A stretch of 39,041 nucleotides of DNA from an uncultured Lachnospiraceae bacterium (GCA_910583895.1 CAJTYJ010000038.1:1-39041); one strand, 5' to 3'. Numbered from the stretch's first letter, positions 8,128-15,976 are shown. Translations and numbers: made by a program. Notes: a model not told the origin generated them from the letters alone.

Positions 8128-9488
8128 AGCATTTTTCAAAAATTCTTTCCCGGTACCTGTTGTCTGCTCTCTTTATTCTGGCCTTCACTTTATTTTTCAA
8201 TATCTTCCTCTATGTGATCATCGAATACCGGGTGATCCAGAGTACCAACCATGCCGTCTCCTATATCCGGTCCGTAGCCGAAGAACTGGATCAGACAGAC
8301 GGACAGATCGTTCTGTCCGAGGACGGATATCACCACATGCAGGAATATTTTGTATGGGCCATGGTGCTAAGCGATACGGGGGAAATTATCTGGGACTGGA
8401 ACCTTCCCGATTCCCTGCGCCGGCCCTATACATCCCGTGACATCGCCGTCTTCAGCAAGTGGTATCTGGAAGACTACCCGGTTACGGAGCGAATCACCGA
8501 ATACGGCCTTTTGGTCGCTGCGCAGGAAAAGGGTTCCATATGGAAGATGAATATCAACGACTCGGTGGAAAACATCCGATACCTTTTTCACATGATCCCT
8601 ACTACCCTGTTCGTCAATCTGGTTATGATTCTATTCCTCGTATTCTTCTTTGGAATCCGTTTCTACCGCTCTCTGCGGGTGCTGGAGCAGGGAATTTTGC
8701 ATCTGTCAAAGCAAATGCCCATCCGGCTGCCGGAAAAAGGCATGACAGCTCTTCTGGCAACGCAGCTGAATCAGACTTCTGATCTTCTCCTGAAACAGCG
8801 CAACGCCCTGAAGCAGCGGGACGACGCCCGCACTGCCTGGATCAGCGGCGTCTCCCACGATATCCGGACTCCTCTGTCCCTGATCATGGGGTATGCCAGT
8901 GATCTGAAGGAAGACGCTTCCCTTACCAATGAGCAGCGCCGTCTGGCCGGAATCATGGAACACCAGAGTCTGAAGATCAAACATCTGATTGAGGATCTGA
9001 ATCTGACCTCCAGACTGGAGTATCATATGCAGCCCCTTCGGATAGCAGAATTTAAGCCCTGCAAACTTTTGCGGTCCGTGGTCAGTGATTTCTACAACCA
9101 GGGGCTTTCCAGTCTCCATATCATTGACCTGTACCTGGACCCGGGAATCGAGCAGAAAGTGTTTCAGGGAGATACCGCTCTCTTAACCCGGGCTTTTTCC
9201 AACCTGATCGGCAACAGTATCCGGCACAATCCCAAAGGCTGCACGGTTACTGTGACCGCCTGTGCCAAAGGGCCAGACTGGGTCTGTTTCCAGATATCTG
9301 ACGACGGCTGCGGCATCCCGAAAGCGGTGATCCAGTCCTTGAGCGGCACCCTTTCGGACACGCAAAAAGCCCCGCATATCATGGGGCTTCGGATTGCAGA
9401 ACAGATCTTTCAGGCACATGGCTGGGAGATGACTTTCCCCGACCGGCAGACGATCCAGATCGTCGGAACGTCCACCCCGGCACTTTAA
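8124..9488 (+). CDS. Sensor histidine kinase (TCS 1)
   Basis: This 454-residue kinase has a first transmembrane span at about 11-33, an extracytoplasmic domain of roughly 135 residues, and a second span at about 160-180. A linker then leads to the HisKA domain with phospho-acceptor H245 (ISGVSHDIRTPLS). The HATPase domain shows the N-box (LIGNSIRHNPKG) and G1 box (ISDDGCGIP). The G2 region is degenerate (HIMGLRIAEQI), but kinases of this group tolerate that. The ATG shares bases with the stop of the regulator gene. The sizeable external domain suggests direct ligand sensing, probably of a cell-envelope-active peptide, although the ligand cannot be read from sequence. Confidence 0.9.
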   Translation: MKHFSKILSRYLLSALFILAFTLFFNIFLYVIIEYRVIQSTNHAVSYIRSVAEELDQTDGQIVLSEDGYHHMQEYFVWAMVLSDTGEIIWDWNLPDSLRRPYTSRDIAVFSKWYLEDYPVTERITEYGLLVAAQEKGSIWKMNINDSVENIRYLFHMIPTTLFVNLVMILFLVFFFGIRFYRSLRVLEQGILHLSKQMPIRLPEKGMTALLATQLNQTSDLLLKQRNALKQRDDARTAWISGVSHDIRTPLSLIMGYASDLKEDASLTNEQRRLAGIMEHQSLKIKHLIEDLNLTSRLEYHMQPLRIAEFKPCKLLRSVVSDFYNQGLSSLHIIDLYLDPGIEQKVFQGDTALLTRAFSNLIGNSIRHNPKGCTVTVTACAKGPDWVCFQISDDGCGIPKAVIQSLSGTLSDTQKAPHIMGLRIAEQIFQAHGWEMTFPDRQTIQIVGTSTPAL

Positions 9489-9490
9489 CC

Positions 9491-9517
9491 TTTTACCGCC
9501 GCACATCCGGCGTAAAA
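9491..9517 (+). terminator. Bidirectional terminator between TCS 1 and the VanZ-like gene
   Basis: The left arm 9491-9501 (TTTTACCGCCG) pairs with the right arm 9508-9517 (CGGCGTAAAA), with one bulged C. The T- and A-tracts are part of the stem, so it can work on either strand between these convergent genes. Confidence 0.6.
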
Positions 9518-9527
9518 TGCAGGAATC

Positions 9528-10148
9528 TTACAGCAGGGTATCCCAGAAAAAGGCAGACCAGTAAGGCTGCACAAAAAACTGCTGGAGAAAGAGCACCAGA
9601 AGATACACCCACTGACCGTGTTTCTCTTCATAGTCATTGTCGATATTCAGCGGAAGCCGGATGTTCCACCGTTTCGCAGGCAGATGGATCAGGGCATAGC
9701 CAAGAGCCGCCCCAAGCAGGTTGGTGAGCAGATCATCCACATCGGTTGTGCGGAACGTGAACACCTGGGCCACTTCAATAAACACGGTCAAAAAACAGCA
9801 AAAACCCATTAAATGCCGGAAATCCTGATACTCATCCCATAAAAGCGGCAGCAGAAAACCCACTGGCAAAAACATCAGAATGTTCAGCAGGTACTGGTCC
9901 GGACTGCTTAGCACATCCACCAGAGGAATCAGATTGAGTGTAAAGTCAAAGCTGCAGTCTTTGATATCCGGAATCCCGGTCACCGAATATATTCCGGTCA
10001 GCACGCAAAGATACAAAAGCAAAAAGAACATATGTTTGTTTTTCAGCCGCCTGCCGGACAGCTTCAAGATCAGAAGCGCCGCCGGAGCCAGCATAAGCAT
10101 ACTGGATATACAGTCCATCCCGATTCCCAAAAATCTTATCATTATCAT
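9528..10148 (-). CDS. VanZ-like membrane protein
   Basis: This 206-residue protein has about five hydrophobic spans and the VanZ-family core: NLIPL near the middle, NILMFLPVGFLLPLLW, then EVAQVF and the aspartate motif TTDVDDLLTNLLGAALGY. VanZ relatives give low-level teicoplanin resistance in enterococci; in clostridia most are of unknown function, with envelope roles suspected. The ATG at 10148 has AGGAGA six bases upstream. A longer reading to 10292 adds a cysteine- and arginine-rich stretch unlike the family and is rejected. The C-terminus is longer than the VanZ core and ends in another hydrophobic helix (VYLLVLFLQQFFV). Confidence 0.85.
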   Translation of the reverse strand: MIMIRFLGIGMDCISSMLMLAPAALLILKLSGRRLKNKHMFFLLLYLCVLTGIYSVTGIPDIKDCSFDFTLNLIPLVDVLSSPDQYLLNILMFLPVGFLLPLLWDEYQDFRHLMGFCCFLTVFIEVAQVFTFRTTDVDDLLTNLLGAALGYALIHLPAKRWNIRLPLNIDNDYEEKHGQWVYLLVLFLQQFFVQPYWSAFFWDTLL

Positions 10149-10388
10149 ACGTATTCTCCTATTGCAGTTCCGCCTGCACCCGTTTTTTGCACACCCTGTG
10201 CAAGTTATCTTCTGAGCCCTTTCAAACTCATGCTTCGGTCTGTACACCTTACGGGCTTCGCTGGGTTTGTCTTGCTTCAGCATACCAGTCAAAACTGAAT
10301 ATTTTCTCCATAATTCTATGAATATTTTCTGAAGATACTCTTATTTCCACACTTCCTGCCTTTGCCGTCCGGGCTTTCATCCTCCAAT

Positions 10389-10405
10389 TCTTAAGATTCT
10401 CTTAA
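10389..10405 (+). promoter_or_regulatory. Tandem TCTTAA-N5-TCTTAA repeat upstream of the padR promoter
   Basis: TCTTAA occurs at 10389-10394 and again at 10400-10405, exactly 11 bases apart. It ends five bases before the -35. This spacing is that of OmpR-family response-regulator sites (the CiaR and PhoP sites of other Firmicutes have the same hexamer-N5-hexamer form). Which regulator binds is unknown. Confidence 0.35.
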
Positions 10406-10410
10406 TACCA

Positions 10411-10442
10411 TTGACAATACGATATTATATATCATATAATAT
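10411..10442 (+). promoter_or_regulatory. padR operon promoter with perfect palindromic operator
   Basis: A consensus TTGACA (10411-10416) and TATAAT (10435-10440) are 18 bases apart. A perfect 9-bp inverted repeat, ATATTATAT (10422-10430) and ATATAATAT (10434-10442) with ATC between, covers the spacer and -10. PadR repressors bind AT-rich palindromes of this kind, so autorepression by the first gene of the operon is likely. Confidence 0.75.
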
Positions 10443-10472
10443 TATAAACTCACACAGCAAGGAGAGAAAAGC

Positions 10473-10799
10473 ATGGTATTTAACACAGGCGCGGCGCTTC
10501 TGGATGCCATCGTACTGGCTGTCGTGTCCATGGATGCGAAAGGGACTTATGGATATAAGATCACCCAGGATGTCCGGCAAGTCATTGAGATCTCGGAGTC
10601 CACACTGTATCCGGTTCTGCGCAGGCTGTTAAAAGATGGCTGCCTGGAAGTCTACGATATGGAATACGGCGGCAGGAACCGCAGATACTATAAAATCACG
10701 GAAGCCGGAACCGCCCAGCTGCATCTGTACATCTCAGAATGGCAGAGTTATGCGGCAAAGATCACGAAAATATTTACAGGGAGAAAGAAGTATGAATAG
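10473..10799 (+). CDS. PadR-family transcriptional repressor
   Basis: This 108-residue protein is nearly all winged-helix domain. YGYKITQDV, STLYPVLRRLLKDGCLE and the wing YGGRNRRYYKIT are the PadR hallmarks, followed by a short C-terminal dimerisation helix (subfamily 2, the short form). AAGGAGAG precedes the ATG. It is first in a four-gene operon (PadR, HAAS/DUF1700, DUF4097, PspC), a pattern common in Firmicutes and thought to respond to envelope stress or antimicrobial compounds. The palindrome over its -10 suggests autorepression relieved by a ligand. Its stop overlaps the next gene by eight bases. Confidence 0.92.
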   Translation: MVFNTGAALLDAIVLAVVSMDAKGTYGYKITQDVRQVIEISESTLYPVLRRLLKDGCLEVYDMEYGGRNRRYYKITEAGTAQLHLYISEWQSYAAKITKIFTGRKKYE

Positions 10800-11475
10800 A
10801 GCGCAGTTTATAAAAGAACTGGAACGGCTTTTATCTGATCTTCCCTATGGGGAGCGGCAGGAGGCCATCCAGTATTACAATGATTATTTTGACGACGCAG
10901 GACCGGAAAAAGAAGCGCAGGTCATTGCAGAACTTGGAAGTCCCGCCAAAGTGGCGAAGACGATCCGGGAAGGGATGTCGGAAGGCGGAGAATATACCGA
11001 ACGCGGTTATGAAGACGCACGGTTTCGCCAGGCCCAGGAGCTGTCCTCTGAATGGAAGAAGCCCGAAGAACCACAAGATTTTAACCGGTGCAAAGGTGCC
11101 AATCCCTGGAAATTTTTCTCCATCCTGCTTCTGTGCCTGCTGCTGTTTCCCATCATCCTGCCGTTGTTTTTGGCATTTCTCGGTGTGATAGCCGCCGTTA
11201 TTCTGGGGATCTGCGGTCTGATTGCGGGCGCAGTGGTGGCCGCAGTGGCACTGCCCCTGGCCGGACTGCTTTTAATCGGGATTGCCGTTTACAATCTCTT
11301 TTTCCTTCCCGCAATCGGCATTACGTTAGGAGGCATCGGCTGTCTGCTGCTCTCCGCAGGCATTCTGCTCTTTTTGCTGACTGTGTGGTGTGTAAAGACC
11401 ATCCTTCCTCTTTGCATCCGAAGTATCGTATCCATCATTCGTTATCCACTTAGAAAGGCAGGGATTGTAAGATGA
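10792..11475 (+). CDS. HAAS/DUF1700-domain membrane protein
   Basis: The first 70 residues (MNRAQFIKELERLLSDLP through VAKTIREGM) form the alpha-helical HAAS/DUF1700 module, including YYNDYFDDAG and ELGSPAKVA. That module is habitually encoded beside PadR-like regulators and is thought to relay signals to membrane partners. After a hydrophilic linker come about three to four long hydrophobic spans (residues 108-205). It is 227 residues long and translationally coupled on both sides: it overlaps the padR stop by eight bases and its own TGA overlaps the next ATG. A direct biochemical activity is not known. Confidence 0.85.
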   Translation: MNRAQFIKELERLLSDLPYGERQEAIQYYNDYFDDAGPEKEAQVIAELGSPAKVAKTIREGMSEGGEYTERGYEDARFRQAQELSSEWKKPEEPQDFNRCKGANPWKFFSILLLCLLLFPIILPLFLAFLGVIAAVILGICGLIAGAVVAAVALPLAGLLLIGIAVYNLFFLPAIGITLGGIGCLLLSAGILLFLLTVWCVKTILPLCIRSIVSIIRYPLRKAGIVR

Positions 11476-12428
11476 AACCGTTATTTAAACTTGGCATCGC
11501 CTTTAGCGCGGTTCTGTTTCTTTTGGGAATCATAGGCATCGGCGCCGGTATTGCCATGGGAGTAACTCCTTCCCAGCTGATCTACACGGGGCACTATCCC
11601 GGCCGGTTTTCCGTCTGGTCCGACGGCCGGCTTCCCGACCTGGATGATCTGGATAGCGACACCCTTCCTTCCCTCCTGGGAAACAATCCCCTGGGCGGTG
11701 AGGAGTACTATGAGTTTACAGACATAAAAAGCCTGGAACTCGAACTGGGACTTTGCGAACTCCGCGTTCTGGCTCACGACGAAGCGTATGTGGCCGTCTC
11801 GGCCACCAACGTGAAAAACTATTTTCAGTGCCGCCTGGAAGGAGATACCCTGGTGCTGACAGACGACCGGACGGTCTCTGTCAAGAGCAACAGCATGAAA
11901 CAGTCTCTGCACCTGGATTTGTATCTTCCCCGTCAGGAATATCGGGAGTTTGAACTGGATCTGGGCGCCGGTGATTTCACGCTGGATGATCTGACCGCGG
12001 ATGCGGTAGAGATCGACATCGGAACCGGCAGTATCAGCATCGGGAAGCTGTCCTGCCGGGAGCTGGACATAGACTCCGGAATCGGAGAATTCTTTGCCGA
12101 CTTTATCAGCGCCTCCCAGGAAGCGGATCTTAATATCGCCACCGGTACTGCTGTGATTTCATGCTTTGACGGCAAAGCACTGTCCCTGGACTGCGCAGTC
12201 GGAAACGCAGAAGTCACTGCCGTCGGAAGCGAGCAGGATTACAACTATCGGCTGGAAGCTGCCCTTGGCAGTACGCATATCAGCCGCCAGCATCAGGAAA
12301 ACGAGAGCCTTCCTTCTGATTCTTTCCATGAGGACGAAGACGGCCTGGAGGTCCAAAACAACGCCGAACGACAGATTGAAATCCTGTGTTCCCTTGGATC
12401 TGCACAATTAAATTTCACGGAGGAATAA
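11472..12428 (+). CDS. DUF4097-type beta-helix membrane-anchored protein
   Basis: This 318-residue protein has one N-terminal transmembrane span (residues 9-30), so most of it should lie outside the cell. From about residue 75 it shows short repetitive beta-strand units (LELELGLCELRVL, FELDLGAGDFTLDDL, EIDIGTGSISIGKL, LDIDSGIGEFFADF, LNIATGTAVISCF). These are the DUF4097/putative adhesin pattern of a right-handed beta-solenoid. The family is regularly found with PadR and PspC genes and is presumed to sense or shield the envelope. The role is inferred from association only. Confidence 0.85.
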   Translation: MKPLFKLGIAFSAVLFLLGIIGIGAGIAMGVTPSQLIYTGHYPGRFSVWSDGRLPDLDDLDSDTLPSLLGNNPLGGEEYYEFTDIKSLELELGLCELRVLAHDEAYVAVSATNVKNYFQCRLEGDTLVLTDDRTVSVKSNSMKQSLHLDLYLPRQEYREFELDLGAGDFTLDDLTADAVEIDIGTGSISIGKLSCRELDIDSGIGEFFADFISASQEADLNIATGTAVISCFDGKALSLDCAVGNAEVTAVGSEQDYNYRLEAALGSTHISRQHQENESLPSDSFHEDEDGLEVQNNAERQIEILCSLGSAQLNFTEE

Positions 12429-12432
12429 GTAT

Positions 12433-12630
12433 ATGTTAGATGAAAATAAGAATAAGCGACTTGTCAAATCCCAGAGCAACCGCATGATCTGCGGCGTCTG
12501 CGCAGGTGTCGGAGAGTATTTTGGCATCGATCCTACGGTCATCCGTCTTTTATGGATCTTACTTACTTTCTGCGGAGGCAGCGGTCTTCTGGCCTACATC
12601 ATCGCATCGGTTGTGATTCCGGAAAACTAA
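12433..12630 (+). CDS. PspC-domain small membrane protein
   Basis: This 65-residue protein consists of the PspC domain: NRMICGVCAGVGEYFGIDPTVIRLLWIL followed by a hydrophobic helix ending VVIPEN. PspC proteins act in envelope-stress responses, in E. coli as a membrane activator of the phage-shock system. In Firmicutes they are usually single small membrane proteins in operons like this one. It is the last gene of the PadR operon, four bases after the DUF4097 gene. Its last four codons and stop lie within the terminator hairpin. Confidence 0.92.
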   Translation: MLDENKNKRLVKSQSNRMICGVCAGVGEYFGIDPTVIRLLWILLTFCGGSGLLAYIIASVVIPEN

Positions 12631-12651
12631 CCGGATCACAAGGTCTTTTTT
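12611..12651 (+). terminator. Rho-independent terminator of the padR-pspC operon
   Basis: The left arm TTGTGATTCCGG (12611-12622) pairs with CCGGATCACAA (12631-12641), with one bulged T. The loop AAAACTAA contains the stop codon, and TTTTTT follows at 12646-12651. The stem therefore begins inside the coding sequence of pspC. Confidence 0.7.
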
Positions 12652-12705
12652 CACCCGGCGCTTTCTGCATGCAGACAGCATGCATCCGAAAAGCAGCCGG
12701 GTGAA
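12650..12705 (+). other. Long imperfect hairpin between pspC and the purF-like gene
   Basis: Three stacked helices are visible: TTCACCCGGC/GCCGGGTGAA (12650-12659 with 12696-12705), GCTTT/AAAGC (12660-12664 with 12690-12694), and TGCATGC/GCATGCA (12666-12672 with 12678-12684) closed by AGACA. No T-run follows on either strand, so it is not a standard terminator. It could be a second terminator-like block, a leader RNA element or a dispersed repeat. The remaining bases to 12790 show nothing else I recognise. Confidence 0.6.
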
Positions 12706-12796
12706 TGTACGTTCTTAGTACCTGTGAACAGCAATCGTTCGGAGTTACTGCTGGCAAGTGCACAAAAAAACTCTTTCCTTTTTCGGAAAGCCGCAT

Positions 12797-12867
12797 TATA
12801 ATAAAAAAGAACGTTTCATTCAGACTGCATCTGCCAGGGCGGCAGATGAGGTACTTCAATCAGGAGG
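12797..12867 (+). promoter_or_regulatory. Leader of the purF-like gene: -10, hairpin and ribosome binding site
   Basis: TATAAT lies at 12797-12802 with only a poor -35 (TTTCCT at 12774). The leader contains a perfect 8-bp hairpin, CATCTGCC (12828-12835) and GGCAGATG (12841-12848) around AGGGC. AGGAGG at 12862-12867 stands six bases before the ATG. The leader does not match a purine riboswitch that I can recognise. Confidence 0.45.
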
Positions 12868-12873
12868 TTATAT

Positions 12874-14283
12874 ATGGGCGGCTTTTTTGGAGTTGCGTCA
12901 AAGAATGACTGTATCTTTGACCTGTTTTTTGGGACAGACTATCATTCTCACCTTGGTACAAGGAGAGGCGGCATGGCGGTATACGGCAAAAACGGCTTTG
13001 ACCGCGCGATTCACAATATAGAAAACGCACCGTTTCGCACCAAATTTGACAAAGATATGCGGCAGATGAAAGGGTATATGGGTATCGGTTGTATCTCCGA
13101 TTATGAACCTCAGCCCCTGATCATCCGCTCTCACCACGGTACCTACGCCATCACCACCGTTGGCAAAATCAACAACACAGAAGAAATCACCAATCTGATC
13201 TATCAAAACGGCAATACTCATTTTCTGGAAATGAGCGGAGGGGATATTAATCCCACAGAACTGGTCGCTGCCGTTATCAATCAAAAAGAAAATCTGATCG
13301 ACGGCATCCGGTATGCCCAGGAAGTCATCGACGGTTCCATGACGCTGATGCTGATGACGCCCAAGGGGATCTATGCAGCCAGAGACCGTATGGGCCGGAC
13401 CCCGGTCATCATCGGCAAAAAGGAAGATGCTTACTGCATTACTTTTGAAAGCTATGCCTATCTGAATCTGGGCTATGAGGATTACAAAGAGCTGGGCGCC
13501 GGAGAGATTGTCATCGTCACCCCGGAAGAGGTACGAACTTTGGCGGCTCCCGGCCAGGATATGAAGATCTGCACGTTCCTGTGGGTCTACTACGGTTATC
13601 CCTCCAGCTCCTACGAAGGAGTCAACGTGGAGCAGATGCGCTACAGCTGCGGCGAAAAGATGGCCCAGCGGGACGACGCATGTCCGGATACCGTGGCCGG
13701 CATTCCGGATTCCGGTATCGCCCATGCGGTGGGTTATGCGAACCAGTCCGGCATTCCATTCTCAAGACCCTTTGTCAAGTATACCCCCACCTGGCCCCGG
13801 TCCTTTATGCCCACGATCCAGAACAAACGGAATCTGATCGCCAAGATGAAGCTGATCCCGATCCATCAGCTCATCAAGGGAAAAAGTCTTCTGCTGATCG
13901 ACGATTCCATCGTCCGGGGGACACAGCTGCGGGAAACCACAGAATTTTTATACCAAAGCGGCGCCAAAGAGGTTCACATCCGGCCGGCCTGCCCGCCTCT
14001 GGTCTACGGCTGCAAGTACCTGAATTTCTCCCGCTCCACCTCCGATATGGATCTGATCACCAGAAGGATCATCTCCCGGCTGGAAGGCACCGAGGAAGTA
14101 CCGGAAGAAATTCTGTCCCAGTATGCGGATCCCAACTCGGAAAAATACGAGCTTATGGTGGAGGAGATTCGTAAGGAATTAAACTTTACCTCTTTGAAGT
14201 ACAACCGGCTGGATGATCTTTTGGATGCGGTTGGCATCGACCCCTGCAAACTCTGTACCTACTGCTGGAACGGAAAAGAATAA
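12874..14283 (+). CDS. PurF-like amidophosphoribosyltransferase paralogue lacking the catalytic cysteine
   Basis: The 469 residues follow the two-domain plan of PurF: an N-terminal Ntn-type glutaminase fold, then a phosphoribosyltransferase domain. The PRPP loop LLLIDDSIVRGTQLR (about 341-355) is intact. The cysteine spacing of the Fe-S-type enzymes is kept (ICTFLWVY, PACPPLVYGC, DPCKLCTYC). Residue 2, where the glutaminase nucleophile Cys should be, is Gly (GGC at 12877-12879: MGGFFGVASK). The usual HNGNL-type oxyanion segment is replaced by TVGKINN. The protein therefore probably cannot use glutamine: it may use ammonia, serve another PRPP reaction or be regulatory. No other purine gene is nearby. 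AGGAGG and six bases precede the ATG, so the start is secure. Confidence 0.85.
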   Translation: MGGFFGVASKNDCIFDLFFGTDYHSHLGTRRGGMAVYGKNGFDRAIHNIENAPFRTKFDKDMRQMKGYMGIGCISDYEPQPLIIRSHHGTYAITTVGKINNTEEITNLIYQNGNTHFLEMSGGDINPTELVAAVINQKENLIDGIRYAQEVIDGSMTLMLMTPKGIYAARDRMGRTPVIIGKKEDAYCITFESYAYLNLGYEDYKELGAGEIVIVTPEEVRTLAAPGQDMKICTFLWVYYGYPSSSYEGVNVEQMRYSCGEKMAQRDDACPDTVAGIPDSGIAHAVGYANQSGIPFSRPFVKYTPTWPRSFMPTIQNKRNLIAKMKLIPIHQLIKGKSLLLIDDSIVRGTQLRETTEFLYQSGAKEVHIRPACPPLVYGCKYLNFSRSTSDMDLITRRIISRLEGTEEVPEEILSQYADPNSEKYELMVEEIRKELNFTSLKYNRLDDLLDAVGIDPCKLCTYCWNGKE

Positions 14284-14308
14284 CCCAGAATATGGCGACA
14301 AAATATCC

Positions 14309-14959
14309 ATGAAATTATTGATTGTAGAAGACGACCGTACCTTAAACGACGGGATCGCTCTGTCTCTTCGGGCTGAGGCAGACCAAATCCTTCAGGCCTG
14401 TACACTGGCAGAAGCCAAAAGCCTGTTCACCGAGTCGGTGGATCTGATCATTCTGGATATCAATCTGCCGGACGGAAGCGGACTTGACTTCTGCCGGAAG
14501 ATCCGGACAGCCAGCCAGGTTCCGGTGATTCTTCTGACGGCCAACGATCTGGAAGTGGATATTGTCACCGGACTGGAGAGCGGAGCTGACGACTACATCA
14601 CCAAACCTTTTTCTCTGATGGTACTGCGGGCCCGGGTCCACGCAGTACTTCGCCGGAAATGTTCCGATCAGAAAACATATATACAGGGAAGCTTTTCCTT
14701 TCATTTTGAGACGATGGAGTATCAGGTGAACGGTCAGTCTGTGGAGCTTAGCAAGACAGAACAAAAACTGCTGAAACTTCTGGTCATGAACCCGGGGCAG
14801 ACCATGTCCCGGGAGCTTTTAATGGACCGGATCTGGGGTGTGGAAGCAGAGTTTGTGGAGGGAAATGCCCTCTCGGTGACCATGAAACGGCTGCGGGAAA
14901 AGCTGCCCGGCGCTCCGATCCGCACAGTCTATGGTATCGGATATATCTGGGAGAAATAG
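14309..14959 (+). CDS. OmpR/PhoB-family response regulator (TCS 2)
   Basis: The receiver domain shows the acidic pair D8/D9, phospho-acceptor D50 (LIILDINLPDG), T in ILLTAND and K in YITKPF. The winged-helix domain runs from about residue 125, with NALSVTMKRLREKLP as recognition helix and VYGIGYIW at the end. ATG 14309 starts the receiver directly, although the ribosome binding site is weak; an earlier ATG at 14213 lies inside the PurF-like gene. The gene follows the PurF-like gene by 25 bases and precedes its kinase by three. The probable target is the promoter before the ABC transporter at 16034, where 11-base repeats are present. Confidence 0.9.
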   Translation: MKLLIVEDDRTLNDGIALSLRAEADQILQACTLAEAKSLFTESVDLIILDINLPDGSGLDFCRKIRTASQVPVILLTANDLEVDIVTGLESGADDYITKPFSLMVLRARVHAVLRRKCSDQKTYIQGSFSFHFETMEYQVNGQSVELSKTEQKLLKLLVMNPGQTMSRELLMDRIWGVEAEFVEGNALSVTMKRLREKLPGAPIRTVYGIGYIWEK

Positions 14960-14962
14960 CAA

Positions 14963-15868
14963 ATGACCGCATTTTATTGTGTGATGACAGCCGCTGCCGT
15001 CATCTTTGCAGGGACCGTATACTGGAAGACCTGCCAGCTTTTAAAACAACTGGACGCCATGCTGGAATCTGCCATAGACGGCAGTTTTTCAGAAAAAGAA
15101 TATACCGAAGACATGCTGTCCCGGCTGGAAGCAAGGCTGTATCAGTATCTGTCTGTCGGCCGGCAGAAGCAGGAGGCTGCTGACCGGGAGCGGGATGGAG
15201 TCAAGACGCTGGTCAGCGATATCTCCCACCAGACCAAGACTCCGGTGGCCAATATTCTTCTGTATACACAGCTTCTTTTGGAAAATAAAAGTCTGGACAG
15301 CCAGGCCCTGCAGATTGCCCGGCAGATTGAGACCCAGACAGAAAAACTGAATTTTCTGATCCAGTCTTTGATCCGGACTTCCCGGCTGGAGAATAAAATC
15401 CTGTCTGTGATCCCCAAAAAGAACCGGATCCGGGATTTGTTTCAAAGACTCTCTCCTCCGGCAGAAGCACTGGAAAAGGGTGTGGAATTTGGTGTGATCG
15501 GAGAAGTGCCGGATATCTGTGCCTGTTTTGATCAGAAATGGACTTTGGAGGCCCTGTCCAATCTGGTGGACAATGCAGTCAAATACACGCCTCCGGGGGG
15601 CAGTGTCACCCTGTCTGTGCAGGAATATGAGATGTTCGTGCGAATCGACGTGACGGATACGGGAATCGGCATTCCGGAAGAAGACACCTCACGGATCTTT
15701 GCACGTTTCTACCGCGCTGCCTCTGTACAGGATGAAAAGGGAGTGGGCCTGGGACTCTATCTGACCAGAGAAATCCTGCACCGGGAAGGGGGATATATCA
15801 AAGTGGCATCCGTGCCAGGAGAAGGATCCGTATTCTCCGTGTTTTTGTCAAAGGAAACAGACGAATGA
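14963..15868 (+). CDS. Sensor histidine kinase with a single membrane span (TCS 2)
   Basis: This 301-residue kinase has one hydrophobic N-terminal segment (about residues 3-21) and no extracytoplasmic domain of note. HisKA carries phospho-acceptor H89 in DISHQTKTPVANI. HATPase motifs are the N-box NLVDNAVKYTPPGG, G1 DTGIGIP, F-box RIFARFYR and G2 GVGLGLYL. Small kinases of this kind usually depend on a partner ABC transporter to detect antimicrobial peptides, as in Bce-type modules, and an ATPase/FtsX-permease pair follows directly. That sensing arrangement is inference from architecture and neighbourhood. Confidence 0.9.
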   Translation: MTAFYCVMTAAAVIFAGTVYWKTCQLLKQLDAMLESAIDGSFSEKEYTEDMLSRLEARLYQYLSVGRQKQEAADRERDGVKTLVSDISHQTKTPVANILLYTQLLLENKSLDSQALQIARQIETQTEKLNFLIQSLIRTSRLENKILSVIPKKNRIRDLFQRLSPPAEALEKGVEFGVIGEVPDICACFDQKWTLEALSNLVDNAVKYTPPGGSVTLSVQEYEMFVRIDVTDTGIGIPEEDTSRIFARFYRAASVQDEKGVGLGLYLTREILHREGGYIKVASVPGEGSVFSVFLSKETDE

Positions 15869-15934
15869 AGCAGGCCTCTTATTCCAAAGAGGATCGGAAC
15901 ACCTCTGAATAAACACAAGATTCTTTCAAAACCG

Positions 15935-15976
15935 TAAGATTTGAGAAAGATTGTGGAAAGAATCCGGAATTATAGT
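15935..15976 (+). promoter_or_regulatory. Candidate TCS 2-controlled promoter of the MacB-like ABC transporter
   Basis: Three 11-base units begin at 15935, 15946 and 15957 (TAAGATT.., AAAGATT.., AAAGAAT..), which is the helical spacing of OmpR-family sites. TATAGT at 15971-15976 is the best -10. No good -35 exists, as expected for an activator-dependent promoter. Transcription would begin inside the hairpin that follows. Confidence 0.45.

Larger units (their letters stand above)
10149..10472 (+). other. Divergent intergenic region between vanZ-like and padR-like genes
   Basis: This 324-base stretch contains no credible gene. Its right end holds the regulator-type repeats, promoter and palindrome described separately. 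On the minus strand I see only weak candidates for the vanZ-like promoter. Confidence 0.6.

Noticed and set aside
12650..12705. Rho-independent terminator
   Set aside because: The stem is strong, but no T-run follows on either strand. The T-run belongs to the preceding hairpin.
12631..12873. Purine or T-box riboswitch before the purF-like gene
   Set aside because: I could not find the conserved core bases of either class. Only simple hairpins are visible.
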